Shown: positions 8,393-16,424, numbered from the stretch's first letter. The stretch is 64,000 bases of DNA from Chamaesiphon sp. 341R_metabat_111 (GCA_025351825.1 JANXVE010000160.1:1-64000), one strand, 5' to 3'. The notes: a model not told the origin generated them from the sequence alone. Numbers and translations: made by a program.

Positions 8393-9754
8393 TTACACCT
8401 TGGTACCAACCTTGACTTTTGGTGCAATAAAATAATCACCCTTTTCATCAACCCCAATCTGCCCCAAAGATTCATCACCCGTAATCAACCGCGCACCACG
8501 CTTACGGGTGAAATAGCTCCAAGTCCACTGAATAAACACCACCAATTTATTATCAAACTCAATCAGATAATAAATATGTACAAACACCCAAATCAACCAA
8601 GCAAAGAAGCCCGACATCTTGATTTTACCGAAATCAGCCACCGCAGAATGTCGGCCAATCACCGACAAACTACCCGCATCATTGTATTCAAACGCTGGCG
8701 AAGTTTTACCCTCAAGCCGCTTAAGAATCAAATCAGCGACATACTTGCCTTCCTGAGTCGCCACAGGTGCCACACCAGCCAACGGCTTACCATCTGGCTT
8801 GGTAAAGTTTGCCAGATCTCCCAGCACAAATATCTGGGGATAGCCCTTGATACTCAGATCCTGCTCCACCATCACTCGCCCGACTCGATCGAGTTCCGCG
8901 CCCGTATGTCCTGCTAAAATAGTACCCATCGCCGAAGCCTTAACCCCCGCAGCCCACAGCACCGTCCGCGCTTCAACTATTTCCGTATCCTCGCCCTGAC
9001 GAATCGTCACCAATTTATCAGCGATATTCGTCACCAGTGCCTTTGTCCGCACCTCTACACCCAATTTCACCAGAGATTCTTCCGCCTTCGCTGACAGATC
9101 CGGTGAGTAAGGCGGTAAGACTCGATCCATCCCCTCTACAAGAATGATTTTGGCTTCAGCAGTATCAATATTGCGGAAATCCTTCTTCAGTGTACTGTAA
9201 GCCAACTCAGAAATCGCCCCAGCCAATTCTACCCCAGTCGGCCCACCACCAACAATCACAAACGTCAACCAAGCACGACGTTTCTCAGCATCATGTTCCT
9301 TTTCAGCCGCCTCAAACGCCATAAAAATCCGCCGCCGCATCTCCAGCGCATCTTCCACCGTCTTCAAACCTGGTGCAGTCGGTGCCCACTGCTCATTACC
9401 AAAATAGTGATGGCTAACTCCAGTTGCAACGATCAATGTATCGTAATTAATCTCGCCCTTATTTAGAAAAATCTTTTGCTGTTGCGGATCGACATCTTGC
9501 ACCTCGCCCATCAACACAGTAGTATTTTGCTGCTTATTGAGGATCGATCTTAGTGGTGAGGAAATTTCCGCAGGCGACAGCCCACCCGTCGCCACCTGAT
9601 AGAGCAATGGCTGAAATAGATGAAAATTCCGTTTATCAATCAGCGTCACTTTCACAGGCGCATCACCCAGTGAGAGAGCTGCATGAAGTCCCCCAAACCC
9701 GCCACCAACAATAACTACATGATGCGGCGACTGTTGCTCAACTGTACTTGTCAC
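8393..9754 (-). CDS. Type 2 NADH dehydrogenase (NDH-2)
   Basis: This FAD enzyme passes electrons from NAD(P)H to quinone without pumping protons. The FAD-binding motif VVIVGGGFGGLHAALSL is at residues 13-29, the quinone-site region RNFHLFQPLLYQVATGGLSP follows, the NAD-binding motif is VIVGGGPTGVELAGAISEL, and the second FAD motif is IFVLGDLANF. The C-terminal third has an amphipathic or membrane segment (GFFAWLIWVFVHIYYLIEF) that anchors it to the membrane. It is one of the Ndb-type enzymes of cyanobacteria; which (NdbA, B or C) cannot be settled by eye. Start is GTG at 9754. Confidence 0.93.
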   Translation of the reverse strand: MTSTVEQQSPHHVVIVGGGFGGLHAALSLGDAPVKVTLIDKRNFHLFQPLLYQVATGGLSPAEISSPLRSILNKQQNTTVLMGEVQDVDPQQQKIFLNKGEINYDTLIVATGVSHHYFGNEQWAPTAPGLKTVEDALEMRRRIFMAFEAAEKEHDAEKRRAWLTFVIVGGGPTGVELAGAISELAYSTLKKDFRNIDTAEAKIILVEGMDRVLPPYSPDLSAKAEESLVKLGVEVRTKALVTNIADKLVTIRQGEDTEIVEARTVLWAAGVKASAMGTILAGHTGAELDRVGRVMVEQDLSIKGYPQIFVLGDLANFTKPDGKPLAGVAPVATQEGKYVADLILKRLEGKTSPAFEYNDAGSLSVIGRHSAVADFGKIKMSGFFAWLIWVFVHIYYLIEFDNKLVVFIQWTWSYFTRKRGARLITGDESLGQIGVDEKGDYFIAPKVKVGTKV

Positions 9755-9872
9755 GATCGGGTTTCCTCACTTAAATCTTCAGCAGGTTATTTTGGTCTAG
9801 AACTTACTTGAGGTCTAAAGTCAAGGTTTTTCACGAACACCTACACCTATTTTAATCGACTTTTCGCAAAAT

Positions 9873-9944
9873 TCATGATTTAGCTGCTCGAAGTTCCTCT
9901 TGAATGACTCGGCGTAGTGTCTCCTCGTCTAAAGGCTGCTTCAC
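9873..9944 (-). pseudogene. Possible fragment of a small lost gene
   Basis: Read from a GTG at 9944, 23 residues (KQPLDEETLRRVIQEELRAAK type) look like the helical end of a small protein. An in-frame stop lies directly before the GTG, so no full gene remains. It sits in the 9755-9995 gap, which otherwise holds nothing I recognise. Confidence 0.2.
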
Positions 9945-9995
9945 TTACGGCAACAGTCGTCTAAAATATAGATTAAGTATCAAGAAGATGATGTC

Positions 9996-10322
9996 GTGAG
10001 GAAAACGCCAGTCGATCTGTATCGTATGGGAAATGCAATCTCTTCTAGAATGCAGAATATCCGAGAAAAGGATATCGATCTCTAAGAATCGAATGGAACG
10101 ATATGGGTAGCAGCAAATTCAGGTGGCATCTCTACATTCTCAATTCGAGGAAGTGGCAAGAACTGGTGGAAACTTGATTTAGATGCTGAGATTCCGAATG
10201 AGCTACGGGTAGTGAATGATTATGGCAACCATTGGTTATGGGAGCCGAGCTATTCGATGCCATTGAATGAATATCAGCGTGTTTTAGAGTCAGTTGGCAA
10301 TCTATTTTACAAAGTAAGTTGA
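9996..10322 (+). pseudogene. Tse2-like (ADP-ribosyltransferase-type) toxin with an in-frame stop codon
   Basis: One frame encodes 107 residues interrupted by a single TAA at 10083-10085. Before the stop it reads PVDLYRMGNAISSRMQNIREKDIDL; after it comes ANSGGISTFSIRG, GKNWWKLDLDAEIPNELRVV and YGNHWLWEPSYSMPL. The order LYR, GG-S-F, IP-x-x-L, D, H and P-x-x-x-M matches the Tse2 toxin family, whose members have an ADP-ribosyltransferase-like fold. A TAC-to-TAA change would explain the stop. No start codon follows the stop in frame, so no toxin domain should be made without readthrough. A purine-rich site after its end serves the next gene. Confidence 0.68.
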
Positions 10323-10333
10323 GGAAAGTTATT

Positions 10334-10534
10334 ATGATGAATTTATCACCAAAAGCAATGAGATCGATCGCCGAAGCCATAGAATTTCGGATTGCAGCCT
10401 ATCAAAATCGATTAGACTCGGAAGGTTTATCTGAAGATGAAATTTCAGACATAACAAATGATTCAATGTTTTTAGAATCATTACTACAGGATTTGAAAAA
10501 AGCTTTAGCTATACCTGTTGCTCAGTTTTTTTGA
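10334..10534 (+). CDS. Small helical protein, probable antitoxin of the broken Tse2-like module
   Basis: A 66-residue acidic, helical protein (SPKAMRSIAEAIEFRIAAYQNRLDSEGLSEDEISDITND). A clear ribosome binding site GAGGAAAG at 10321-10328 begins inside the stop of the toxin frame and fits ATG at 10334. Position directly after a toxin frame, small size and charge suggest it is the antitoxin. The gene is intact although the toxin is not. I infer the role from position only. Confidence 0.55.
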   Translation: MMNLSPKAMRSIAEAIEFRIAAYQNRLDSEGLSEDEISDITNDSMFLESLLQDLKKALAIPVAQFF

Positions 10535-10799
10535 TTTGCCGATATATATTCCAATCAAGTTCAAAAATCATTGAGATATTTGTATTTGAGTTGTCTGAAC
10601 TAAGCTGCTTTAATGCACCACAACCACAAAGGTCTGTATCTTCCCATGCGCTCCAAAAGGTAATTTCTGGTTTCCGTGATGCTTCAATATCTAGTGCATG
10701 GACACTTTCAGGAGGAGTAATTAAATACATATTTTGCAGATGTTCGTCCAGCAGCGCAGCTATTTCAGAACCGCGCAAATCATCCATCTTAATAATCAT
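10509..10799 (-). pseudogene. GNAT-family N-acetyltransferase, C-terminal half missing
   Basis: Residues 1-67 match the start of a common acetyltransferase (IKMDDLRGSEIAALLDEHL, SPPES-like TPPESVHALDIEA, RKPEITFWSAWED, GCGALKQL). In intact relatives the acetyl-CoA loop (R-x-x-G-x-G/A) and the rest of a ~155-residue domain follow. Here about 29 unrelated residues run to the stop at 10509, and the end overlaps the antitoxin gene on the other strand. No acetyl-CoA site remains, so it is almost surely inactive. Confidence 0.75.
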
Positions 10800-10813
10800 T
10801 ATTCCTATACTAA

Positions 10814-13699
10814 TTAATTAGTAAAAATAAGCTTCGATCGAACCACATTCACTAACTGCAATTCCATCCCAGACACCTGCTCTAACATAAACACCATCTG
10901 TTCGGGACGCAACAATGTTCCATCATTTGCACAACTCCCCACATATCGCAACTCCACATCCTTATCGCCAGCAACTTTCAACAACTCCAATTCATATAAA
11001 CGCTCTCGCAAATTGATTTGTGTATTCTTGCCAGATTTAGACTTTTTATTCTGAATAATTTCCTGACTAGCTAACACCGCCGCGATCCAAGCTTCCCACT
11101 GGAGCGGTGTTTCGCTAGCTGATGAAACAGTAATCAGATATTCTGCTTTAGTAATTAACGCTGAAGCCGCAGGTTGTTTGAGATCGACGGATTCTACTCG
11201 ATAGATTGGAATATCTGCGGGTAATTGCGCGGCTAGCTTGGCTTGAAATTCTGCCTCATCCATCATGGTGGTGAGTTCAAAATCGGCGATTTCACCCGTG
11301 CTGGTTGAGCCTAATGGTAAAGCATTGGCAATCATGATGCGGGGGGCGGGATGGAATCCCCCACTATAGGTTACGGGAATACTGGCGCGGCGGATAGCTC
11401 GATCGAATAATTTGGCTAAATCCAGATGTCCGATTAGGGACATTTTGCCACTTTTGCCATACCAAACGCGCAGCCGCTGAACTTTATCGGTGTTGGGGGT
11501 AAATTGTCCGGTGAATTCGGGAATGGGGAGGGGTGGGACGATGACATTGTGCCCGAAATCGGTGCCACACACGCCGCAATGGGAGCAACCATCGAATGAG
11601 CAGTCGGGGACAATTCCAGCGGCGAGAGCGCGTTCTAGGTCGTCTTGGAGCCACTTTTTGTCGATACCCGTGTCGAGGTGATCCCAGGGGAGAGGGGCAT
11701 TGAGGTTGTGGGGGAGGAAGATGGGAGTGTTTGTGGGTAGCGGGGTGGGCAGGGTACCCATTAAGGGCACCCCTACGGATGCTGGTGTGTTAATAGGATC
11801 TGTTGGTGCGGATTCGCCTGTGGCTAGGCGGGGCTTGAGTTTTGGAGCGCGACTATTAATGACAGATCCTGGCATGACACTAGGATCTGTAGGGGTATCC
11901 CTTGTGGGTACCCCGCCATCTTCGCTACCCACACCAAAGCCCTGCTCGGCGACTGGTGTTTCGGCGGAGATATTTACCCCACCCCAGCCCTCCCCTTGAA
12001 AAGGGGAGGGGGTAAGAGAAGAGGACTCGTTCTCAAATACATTCCATTCGCCATTTTCGACGCGGCGATATTTCCAGTCTAAACCAGCTTCGTCGATCGC
12101 TTGTGCCCAGGCACCGTAGGCTTTTTCTAGACTTTCCCACCAAGCATCCATGCCTGCGCCGAGTTCCCAGGCGCGTTTGATGACTGGTGCGAGAGATCTG
12201 TCGCCACGTCCGACAAAATCTTCCATTGCTGAGATCCGCACGTCGGTATAATTGACCTTAACGTCGCGCAGATTGTAGAACTCATGCTTGAGCAACCGTT
12301 GTTTACGATCGAATTCCGTAGTCGAAACCGAGTGCCATTGAAACGGTGTATGGGGCTTGGGCGTGAAATTGGAGATGGTGATATTAAAGTGCAACATGCG
12401 TCTACCCTTTGCCCAACATTCCCGCTTGAGCCAGCGCACGGTTTCGGCAATCCCGACGACATCAACATCGGTTTCACCTGGCAAACCGATCATAAAGTAG
12501 AGCTTGATCTTATCCCAACCCTGCTCGAAACCCGTCTTCACGCCGCGTAGCAATTCTTCATTCGTCAAACCCTTATTGATAATATCCCGCAGCCGCTGGG
12601 TACCCGCTTCCGGCGCGAAAGTTAAGCCACCTTTGCGCGTACCACCGATGATATTGGCGATATCTTCATCAAATCTATCCACCCGCTGACTGGGGAGTGA
12701 GAGGGAGATATTCTCATCCTTGAGCCGATTCTTGATTTCCAAGCCCACAGCGGGAAGCGCGAGATAATCCGAGCAACTGAGCGAGAGGAGCGAGAATTCA
12801 TCATAACCCGTCGATCGCATTCCCGTCTCGATCGCATTGATTACCGCTTCCGGCTCCACATCCCGCGCAGGGCGAGTCAACATTCCAGGCTGACAAAAGC
12901 GACAGCCACGGGTACAACCACGGCGAATTTCGATGGTTAATCGATCGTGTACAGTTTCGACATAAGGCACCAACCCGATCGAGTATGCTGGAATCGGGGT
13001 AGCTACCCGTCGCAGAATCCGCTCCGGTACATCAGGATGATTGGGCTTGACGTTCCCATCGGGATGCGCGTCGTAGAATTGCGGCACATATACACCTGGA
13101 ACCTGCGCCAAATCCAATAATAAATCGCGCCGACTCAGCCCCGCATTTTTACCATCTTCAACCACCAACCCAATTTCGGGTAATAACTCTTCCCCATCTC
13201 CCAAGGCGATAAAGTCAAAGAAATCCGCATAGGGTTCGGGATTGGATGTCGCCGTCTGTCCCCCTGCAAAAATCAGCGGATAATTACCCACTTCACGTTC
13301 GCGCCACGTCAGGGGAATCCCCGCCAGAGTCAACATCTCCAAGATATTCGTCGCCCCCAACTCATAGCTGAGACTAAAACCGAGAATATCAAATTCCGCC
13401 AGAGATTTCTGCGACTCCACCCCAAATAATGGTGTCTGAGTATCCCGTAACTTCTGCGCCAAATCTGCTGCGGGAAGATAGGCTCGATCGCACAATTGGC
13501 GCGGCTGGGCGTTGATAATACTGTAGAGGATAATATGCCCTAGATTACTCGCCCCAACTTCATAAATCTCTGGATATGTCAGTGCCCAGCGAACTGTCGC
13601 ACTCTCCCACGGTTTATGCACCGCACCGAGTTCGTTACCGAGATAACGCGCTGGTTTGAGGATTTCAGGAGTAATGAGACTATCTACTGCAACTGCCAC
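10814..13699 (-). CDS. TIGR03960-type radical SAM protein with TIGR03936/DUF2344 domain
   Basis: The 961-residue protein has a B12-binding-like N-terminal region (residues ~20-200, with YELGATNILEML and GGQTATSNPEPYADFFDFIALGDGEE-type motifs). The radical SAM core carries Cys262, Cys266 and Cys269 in GCTRGCRFCQ, which bind the 4Fe-4S cluster. The C-terminal DUF2344 domain (YGKSGKMSLIGHLDLAKLFDRA, FHPAPRIMIANALPLGSTS) ends the chain. The joining linker (about residues 555-665) is unusual: it is built from dispersed repeats translated in frame. A Cys cluster (CSFDGCSHCGVCGTDFG) follows the linker. Start is GTG at 13699. The substrate is not known to me; RNA or ribosome modification is a guess. 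Confidence 0.88.
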   Translation of the reverse strand: MAVAVDSLITPEILKPARYLGNELGAVHKPWESATVRWALTYPEIYEVGASNLGHIILYSIINAQPRQLCDRAYLPAADLAQKLRDTQTPLFGVESQKSLAEFDILGFSLSYELGATNILEMLTLAGIPLTWREREVGNYPLIFAGGQTATSNPEPYADFFDFIALGDGEELLPEIGLVVEDGKNAGLSRRDLLLDLAQVPGVYVPQFYDAHPDGNVKPNHPDVPERILRRVATPIPAYSIGLVPYVETVHDRLTIEIRRGCTRGCRFCQPGMLTRPARDVEPEAVINAIETGMRSTGYDEFSLLSLSCSDYLALPAVGLEIKNRLKDENISLSLPSQRVDRFDEDIANIIGGTRKGGLTFAPEAGTQRLRDIINKGLTNEELLRGVKTGFEQGWDKIKLYFMIGLPGETDVDVVGIAETVRWLKRECWAKGRRMLHFNITISNFTPKPHTPFQWHSVSTTEFDRKQRLLKHEFYNLRDVKVNYTDVRISAMEDFVGRGDRSLAPVIKRAWELGAGMDAWWESLEKAYGAWAQAIDEAGLDWKYRRVENGEWNVFENESSSLTPSPFQGEGWGGVNISAETPVAEQGFGVGSEDGGVPTRDTPTDPSVMPGSVINSRAPKLKPRLATGESAPTDPINTPASVGVPLMGTLPTPLPTNTPIFLPHNLNAPLPWDHLDTGIDKKWLQDDLERALAAGIVPDCSFDGCSHCGVCGTDFGHNVIVPPLPIPEFTGQFTPNTDKVQRLRVWYGKSGKMSLIGHLDLAKLFDRAIRRASIPVTYSGGFHPAPRIMIANALPLGSTSTGEIADFELTTMMDEAEFQAKLAAQLPADIPIYRVESVDLKQPAASALITKAEYLITVSSASETPLQWEAWIAAVLASQEIIQNKKSKSGKNTQINLRERLYELELLKVAGDKDVELRYVGSCANDGTLLRPEQMVFMLEQVSGMELQLVNVVRSKLIFTN
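11752..12010. repeat. Cluster of dispersed repeats inside the radical SAM gene
   Basis: Three repeat units lie in the coding region without breaking the frame. GGGTACCCATTAAGGGCACC begins the first (11752-11776); an inverted relative, GTAGGGGTATCCCTTGTGGG, lies at 11888-11914; and a perfect 10 bp stem CCCTCCCCTT/AAGGGGAGGG lies at 11988-12010. The first type recurs outside genes at 51436-51460. Together they encode a Pro/Gly/Thr-rich linker. Confidence 0.8.
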
Positions 13700-13849
13700 G
13701 ATTTTGCCTCTGGTTCGGATTGTTTGAGCGATTATCTATCGTAGCGCGGATTTGCTTAGGGTGGATTGGGTGGATTTCGATCGACATTTATAAAATTGTG
13801 ATAAGTTGTAGTGAATATTTTGCAGCCAGATTACTGTATCAAATAAACC

Positions 13850-14416
13850 ATGAATAAGATATTCCACCTATCAACACTGGGTTGTATACTCTCTAGTGCA
13901 ACTGTTCTGACACTGATAACTTGTACAAATTCAACTGTTGCTACAAATAGTCTTTCCTCGTCACAATCTAATTATCTTAGAAGTGAGATTAGGATAGCTG
14001 GAACACTAGAGGATCAAGTTAAGGCGGCAATCGATGCAAAAATAAAAGCTGCTGTTGAATCAAAAGACCCTGATAAGAAATTAGAAGGTGATGTTGCCAA
14101 TATGCTGGTTAACAATGGATACAAAGTGATTAAATTTGGAGAAAAGTACTACAAGTCTACTGGTGAGCTTGAAGGAGAAATAGATATTGAGACTACTAAA
14201 GTTATTGTCGAAGTTACAACAGTGGCAAGTGGTAAAAAAAGCCAGATTGAAAAATACATGACAAGTACTACTCTAAACCCGCTTAAAAAACCAATAATAT
14301 TATATGCACCAAATTATACTGACACGCCTGCGAAAGACATTACAGCACTTGGAGCATACGTGATTAAAAAGCCATCGGACCTATTTGCAAAAATGACTGA
14401 ACTTGGAGGAAAATAA
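13850..14416 (+). CDS. Secreted or lipoprotein nuclease-fold toxin, putative
   Basis: The 188-residue protein starts with an export signal (MNKIFHLSTLGCILSSAT then VLTLITC); LITC at 22-25 could be a lipobox, although Thr before Cys is not typical. The region 75-188 has the pattern of restriction-endonuclease-fold toxins found at the ends of CdiA and other polymorphic toxins: Glu79 in KLEGDVANML, Asp112 in GELEGEIDIET, and Glu121 in VIVEVTT, then KKPIILYAPNY and GAYVIKKPSDL. The usual Lys of the ExK motif is replaced by Thr. The gene is AT-rich compared with its neighbours and is followed one base later by a likely immunity gene. Nuclease activity is inferred. Confidence 0.55.
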   Translation: MNKIFHLSTLGCILSSATVLTLITCTNSTVATNSLSSSQSNYLRSEIRIAGTLEDQVKAAIDAKIKAAVESKDPDKKLEGDVANMLVNNGYKVIKFGEKYYKSTGELEGEIDIETTKVIVEVTTVASGKKSQIEKYMTSTTLNPLKKPIILYAPNYTDTPAKDITALGAYVIKKPSDLFAKMTELGGK

Positions 14417-14417
14417 G

Positions 14418-14822
14418 ATGCCGAAGAATGTTGCTTTTATGACAGCAGAACAAATTCTGCCAGAATCTTTTTTGGAAATGGCTAAAATTATCGGAGCTAA
14501 TGATGTTTCCGAGAAACCAGGTGAGAGCCGAATTCATTTAGGTAGAGATAATCAAAATATATGGGCTTACTTCGATCCTGATGAAATTGGATACTTAGAA
14601 GCTCCTATTCTCAAACGAATTGAAGCATTAATTCACAATGCTCCTAAAACTTGTATAAATATCGAAATCAGTAGAGAAGGAAATAGCGATCGATTGGCGA
14701 TAGAATTTGCAAACTATTTATTACACAATTTTTCAGGTGTTGTTTATGACTTTAAGGGAAAGGTATACTCTTCTGCCGAGGTTGCAAAAATGATAATCTG
14801 TGAGTCCGAACCAATATTGTAA
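14418..14822 (+). CDS. Putative immunity protein for the upstream nuclease-like toxin
   Basis: A 134-residue soluble, acidic protein without signal peptide (MPKNVAFMTAEQILPESF, then GESRIHLGRDNQNIWAYFDPDEIG and RLAIEFANYLLHNFSGVVYD). Its ATG is one base after the toxin stop, and its ribosome site GGAGG lies in the last toxin codons, so the two are translated together. Polymorphic toxin genes are normally followed by such a cognate immunity gene. I do not recognise the family; the call rests on position, size and charge. Confidence 0.5.
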   Translation: MPKNVAFMTAEQILPESFLEMAKIIGANDVSEKPGESRIHLGRDNQNIWAYFDPDEIGYLEAPILKRIEALIHNAPKTCINIEISREGNSDRLAIEFANYLLHNFSGVVYDFKGKVYSSAEVAKMIICESEPIL

Positions 14823-14884
14823 CGGTCAGTTTGCATTGCTTGTGAATCGAGCAGGTTCGATTACCTATCGATCGAGATTAAATT

Positions 14885-14980
14885 GCATAAACCTGCCCCT
14901 ACAGGTTGATGGAATCGGATTGTTTTTCTGTGATGTTCGATCTCGATCTTATTTTGGGATTTGTAGGGGCGGGTTTATGC
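14885..14980. repeat. Inverted repeat, GCATAAACC(T/C)GCCCC arms
   Basis: Two 19-base arms (14885-14903 and 14962-14980) pair with one mismatch across 58 bases. The 389-base gap 14823-15211 holds this element and the start of duplicated block A, and no gene that I can support. A related GCATAAA(T)CCACCCCTACA piece lies at 16563-16581. Confidence 0.75.
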
Positions 14981-15031
14981 TAGGGAGATCGAAATATACA
15001 GATTAACCTTGAACGAACCCGCCCTCACCCA

Positions 15032-15238
15032 CTAGAGATATTCGATTACCTCCGGTAGGCTATACCAACGATCTGATTTATTGATTGTAGATTCGATCGG
15101 GGTTGAGAATTGGGGACTCGATCGATGATGGACGATCGATTCTCCTAGCAGAGAGGCTACGCCAACAGCTAAAATGATTGTATAGTTGCACGTTAAACCA
15201 ACTGAATATTTATGAATGCTTACAAAGTTCGATCGATA
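15032..15238. repeat. Direct-repeat block A, carries the promoter region and first codons of the vapB-type gene
   Basis: About 200 bases that recur at 16224-16424 with roughly 85-90 percent identity by eye. Shared landmarks in order are GATTACCTCCGGTAGGCTAT, GATCTGATTTAT, GGGACTCGATCGA, CTAGCAGAGAGG, ACGCCAACAGCTAAAATGAT and ATGAATGCTTA. The copy ends in the first codons of the antitoxin gene at 15212. Confidence 0.85.
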
Positions 15239-15451
15239 GTGATGGCAGATGGTTCGATCGTCCTGAAGGGATTACCTTTTAGCGTTGGTAGATCGGTAGA
15301 AGTGATCGTGTTAGATGGTGTATCTGCTCAGGAAGCCACAAGCCCAACGAGACTAGACGAACGCTGGAAATCATTACAAGGCTCTGTCACTCGTTACGAC
15401 AATCCATTTGAATCAGCTATTCCCCTCGAAGACTGGGATGTGCTGCAATGA
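15212..15451 (+). CDS. vapB: VapB-type antitoxin of a PIN toxin pair
   Basis: A 79-residue protein with an N-terminal beta strand region (AYKVRSIVMADGSIVLKGLPFSVG) and an acidic tail (ESAIPLEDWDVLQ), typical of small cyanobacterial antitoxins that sit before PIN-domain toxins. Its stop overlaps the toxin start by four bases (ATGA), which couples translation. The upstream region is part of a duplicated block. It should bind and silence the toxin and repress the operon; that is family knowledge. Confidence 0.8.
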   Translation: MNAYKVRSIVMADGSIVLKGLPFSVGRSVEVIVLDGVSAQEATSPTRLDERWKSLQGSVTRYDNPFESAIPLEDWDVLQ

Positions 15452-15837
15452 TCTTGCTCGATACGCATATTTTTATTTGGTGGATCGATGATAGTCCAAG
15501 ATTATCGAAACGCTATCGGCAAATTATTGAAGAACGGCAAAATGATGGATTAGGTATTAGTATCTATTCTTGTTGGGAAATAGCCAAGCTAGTAGAGTAT
15601 GGAAAATTAGAATTAAAGTTTTCTATTGATGATTGGTTAGAAATATCCTTGTCTCATCCAAATATTAGCTCGATCGATCTAAGCATTCCAGTTATCATTA
15701 AATCGACACAATTACCAGGGTTTCACAAAGATCCCGCCGACCAAATTATTGTGGCGACTTCAATAATTTCAGGGATTCCTCTATTAACAGCAGATGAAAA
15801 GATAATTGCTTATCCTGATGTCATAACACTCAGTTGA
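15448..15837 (+). CDS. vapC: VapC-type PIN-domain toxin (ribonuclease)
   Basis: The 129-residue PIN domain keeps all four acidic positions: Asp5 in LLDTHIFIWW, Glu44 in CWEIAKL, Asp98 in DPADQIIVATS and Asp116 in LLTADEKI. Length and order are typical of VapC endoribonucleases, which cut tRNA or rRNA when freed from antitoxin. It overlaps the vapB-type gene by four bases and looks complete. The 3' end runs into the remnant of a DUF5615 gene read from the other strand. Confidence 0.9.
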   Translation: MILLDTHIFIWWIDDSPRLSKRYRQIIEERQNDGLGISIYSCWEIAKLVEYGKLELKFSIDDWLEISLSHPNISSIDLSIPVIIKSTQLPGFHKDPADQIIVATSIISGIPLLTADEKIIAYPDVITLS

Positions 15838-15928
15838 GATGAAATAGACAAGTGAATAAATTTAGAATTGTCACTTGTAACGATCTTACTGCAACACCTG
15901 GAAAATTTTCATCGGCGAGAAAGCGCAT
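15830..15928 (-). pseudogene. DUF5615 (PIN-like) toxin, only the N-terminus left
   Basis: Starting three bases after the DUF433 stop, ATG at 15928 opens MRFLADENFPGVAVRSL, the hallmark start of DUF5615 proteins. These are PIN-like partners of DUF433 antitoxins and normally about 110 residues long. After ~19 residues the match ends and the frame stops at 15830, inside the end of the vapC gene. The fragment explains why the DUF433 gene is now alone. Confidence 0.7.
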
Positions 15929-15931
15929 AAA

Positions 15932-16159
15932 CTAGGCTGGTATCGGGTAAACTTTTTCTGCCTTGAGAGCTTCACCAGCGTAGCTGAGACAGGCACGAAG
16001 ATCGTCACTGGTAATCTGATAGTTTGCGAGAATGTCTTCTGTACTCCATCCTTGAGCAAGAAGATCGATGATAAATTCTACAGCTATGCGAGTTCCTTTG
16101 ACAGTAGGTTTACCAACGAGAATATTGGGTTCGATAACTATTCTTTCTTGCCAGTTCAT
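15932..16159 (-). CDS. DUF433 antitoxin-like protein
   Basis: A 75-residue protein of the DUF433 family, with RIVIEPNILVGKPTVKGTRIAVEFIIDLLAQGWSTEDILANY in the expected order, including the GKPTVKGTRI motif and a helix-turn-helix-like segment. DUF433 proteins pair with DUF5615 toxins, and only a stub of such a gene remains directly downstream. A longer frame opens at 16180; ATG at 16159 fits the family start better. Confidence 0.88.
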   Translation of the reverse strand: MNWQERIVIEPNILVGKPTVKGTRIAVEFIIDLLAQGWSTEDILANYQITSDDLRACLSYAGEALKAEKVYPIPA

Positions 16160-16223
16160 GATGAATTGTCTCTGTATCACTGCTCTGCTATTTTACCGCG
16201 TTGTGCATTAAACAGCCCATCAT

Positions 16224-16424
16224 CCTAGATATATTCGATTACCTCCGGTAGGCTATGCCAACGATCTGATTTATGGATTGTAGATTTGATAAGGGTGAGG
16301 ATTTTGGGACTCGATCGACGATCGACTTTCCTAGCAGAGAGGTTACGCCAACAGCTAAAATGATTGTGTAGTTGCAAGTTCAACCAACTGAATATTGATG
16401 AATGCTTATAAAATTCGATCGATC
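16224..16424. repeat. Direct-repeat block B, with the first codons of a lost antitoxin copy
   Basis: Second copy of the block at 15032-15238. It reaches ATGAATGCTTATAAAATTCG at 16398, so the first nine codons of a vapB-like gene are present, after which the frame no longer resembles the antitoxin. The gap 16160-16667 otherwise contains a GGTTCGTTCGC and GCATAAATCC repeat piece at 16515-16581 and no gene that I can support. Confidence 0.85.

Noticed and set aside
11700-11999. A 99-residue + strand frame
   Set aside because: It is antisense to the radical SAM linker and consists of repeat units.
14800-15006. A 68-residue + strand frame
   Set aside because: It starts inside the immunity gene and is mostly the translated inverted repeat at 14885-14980.
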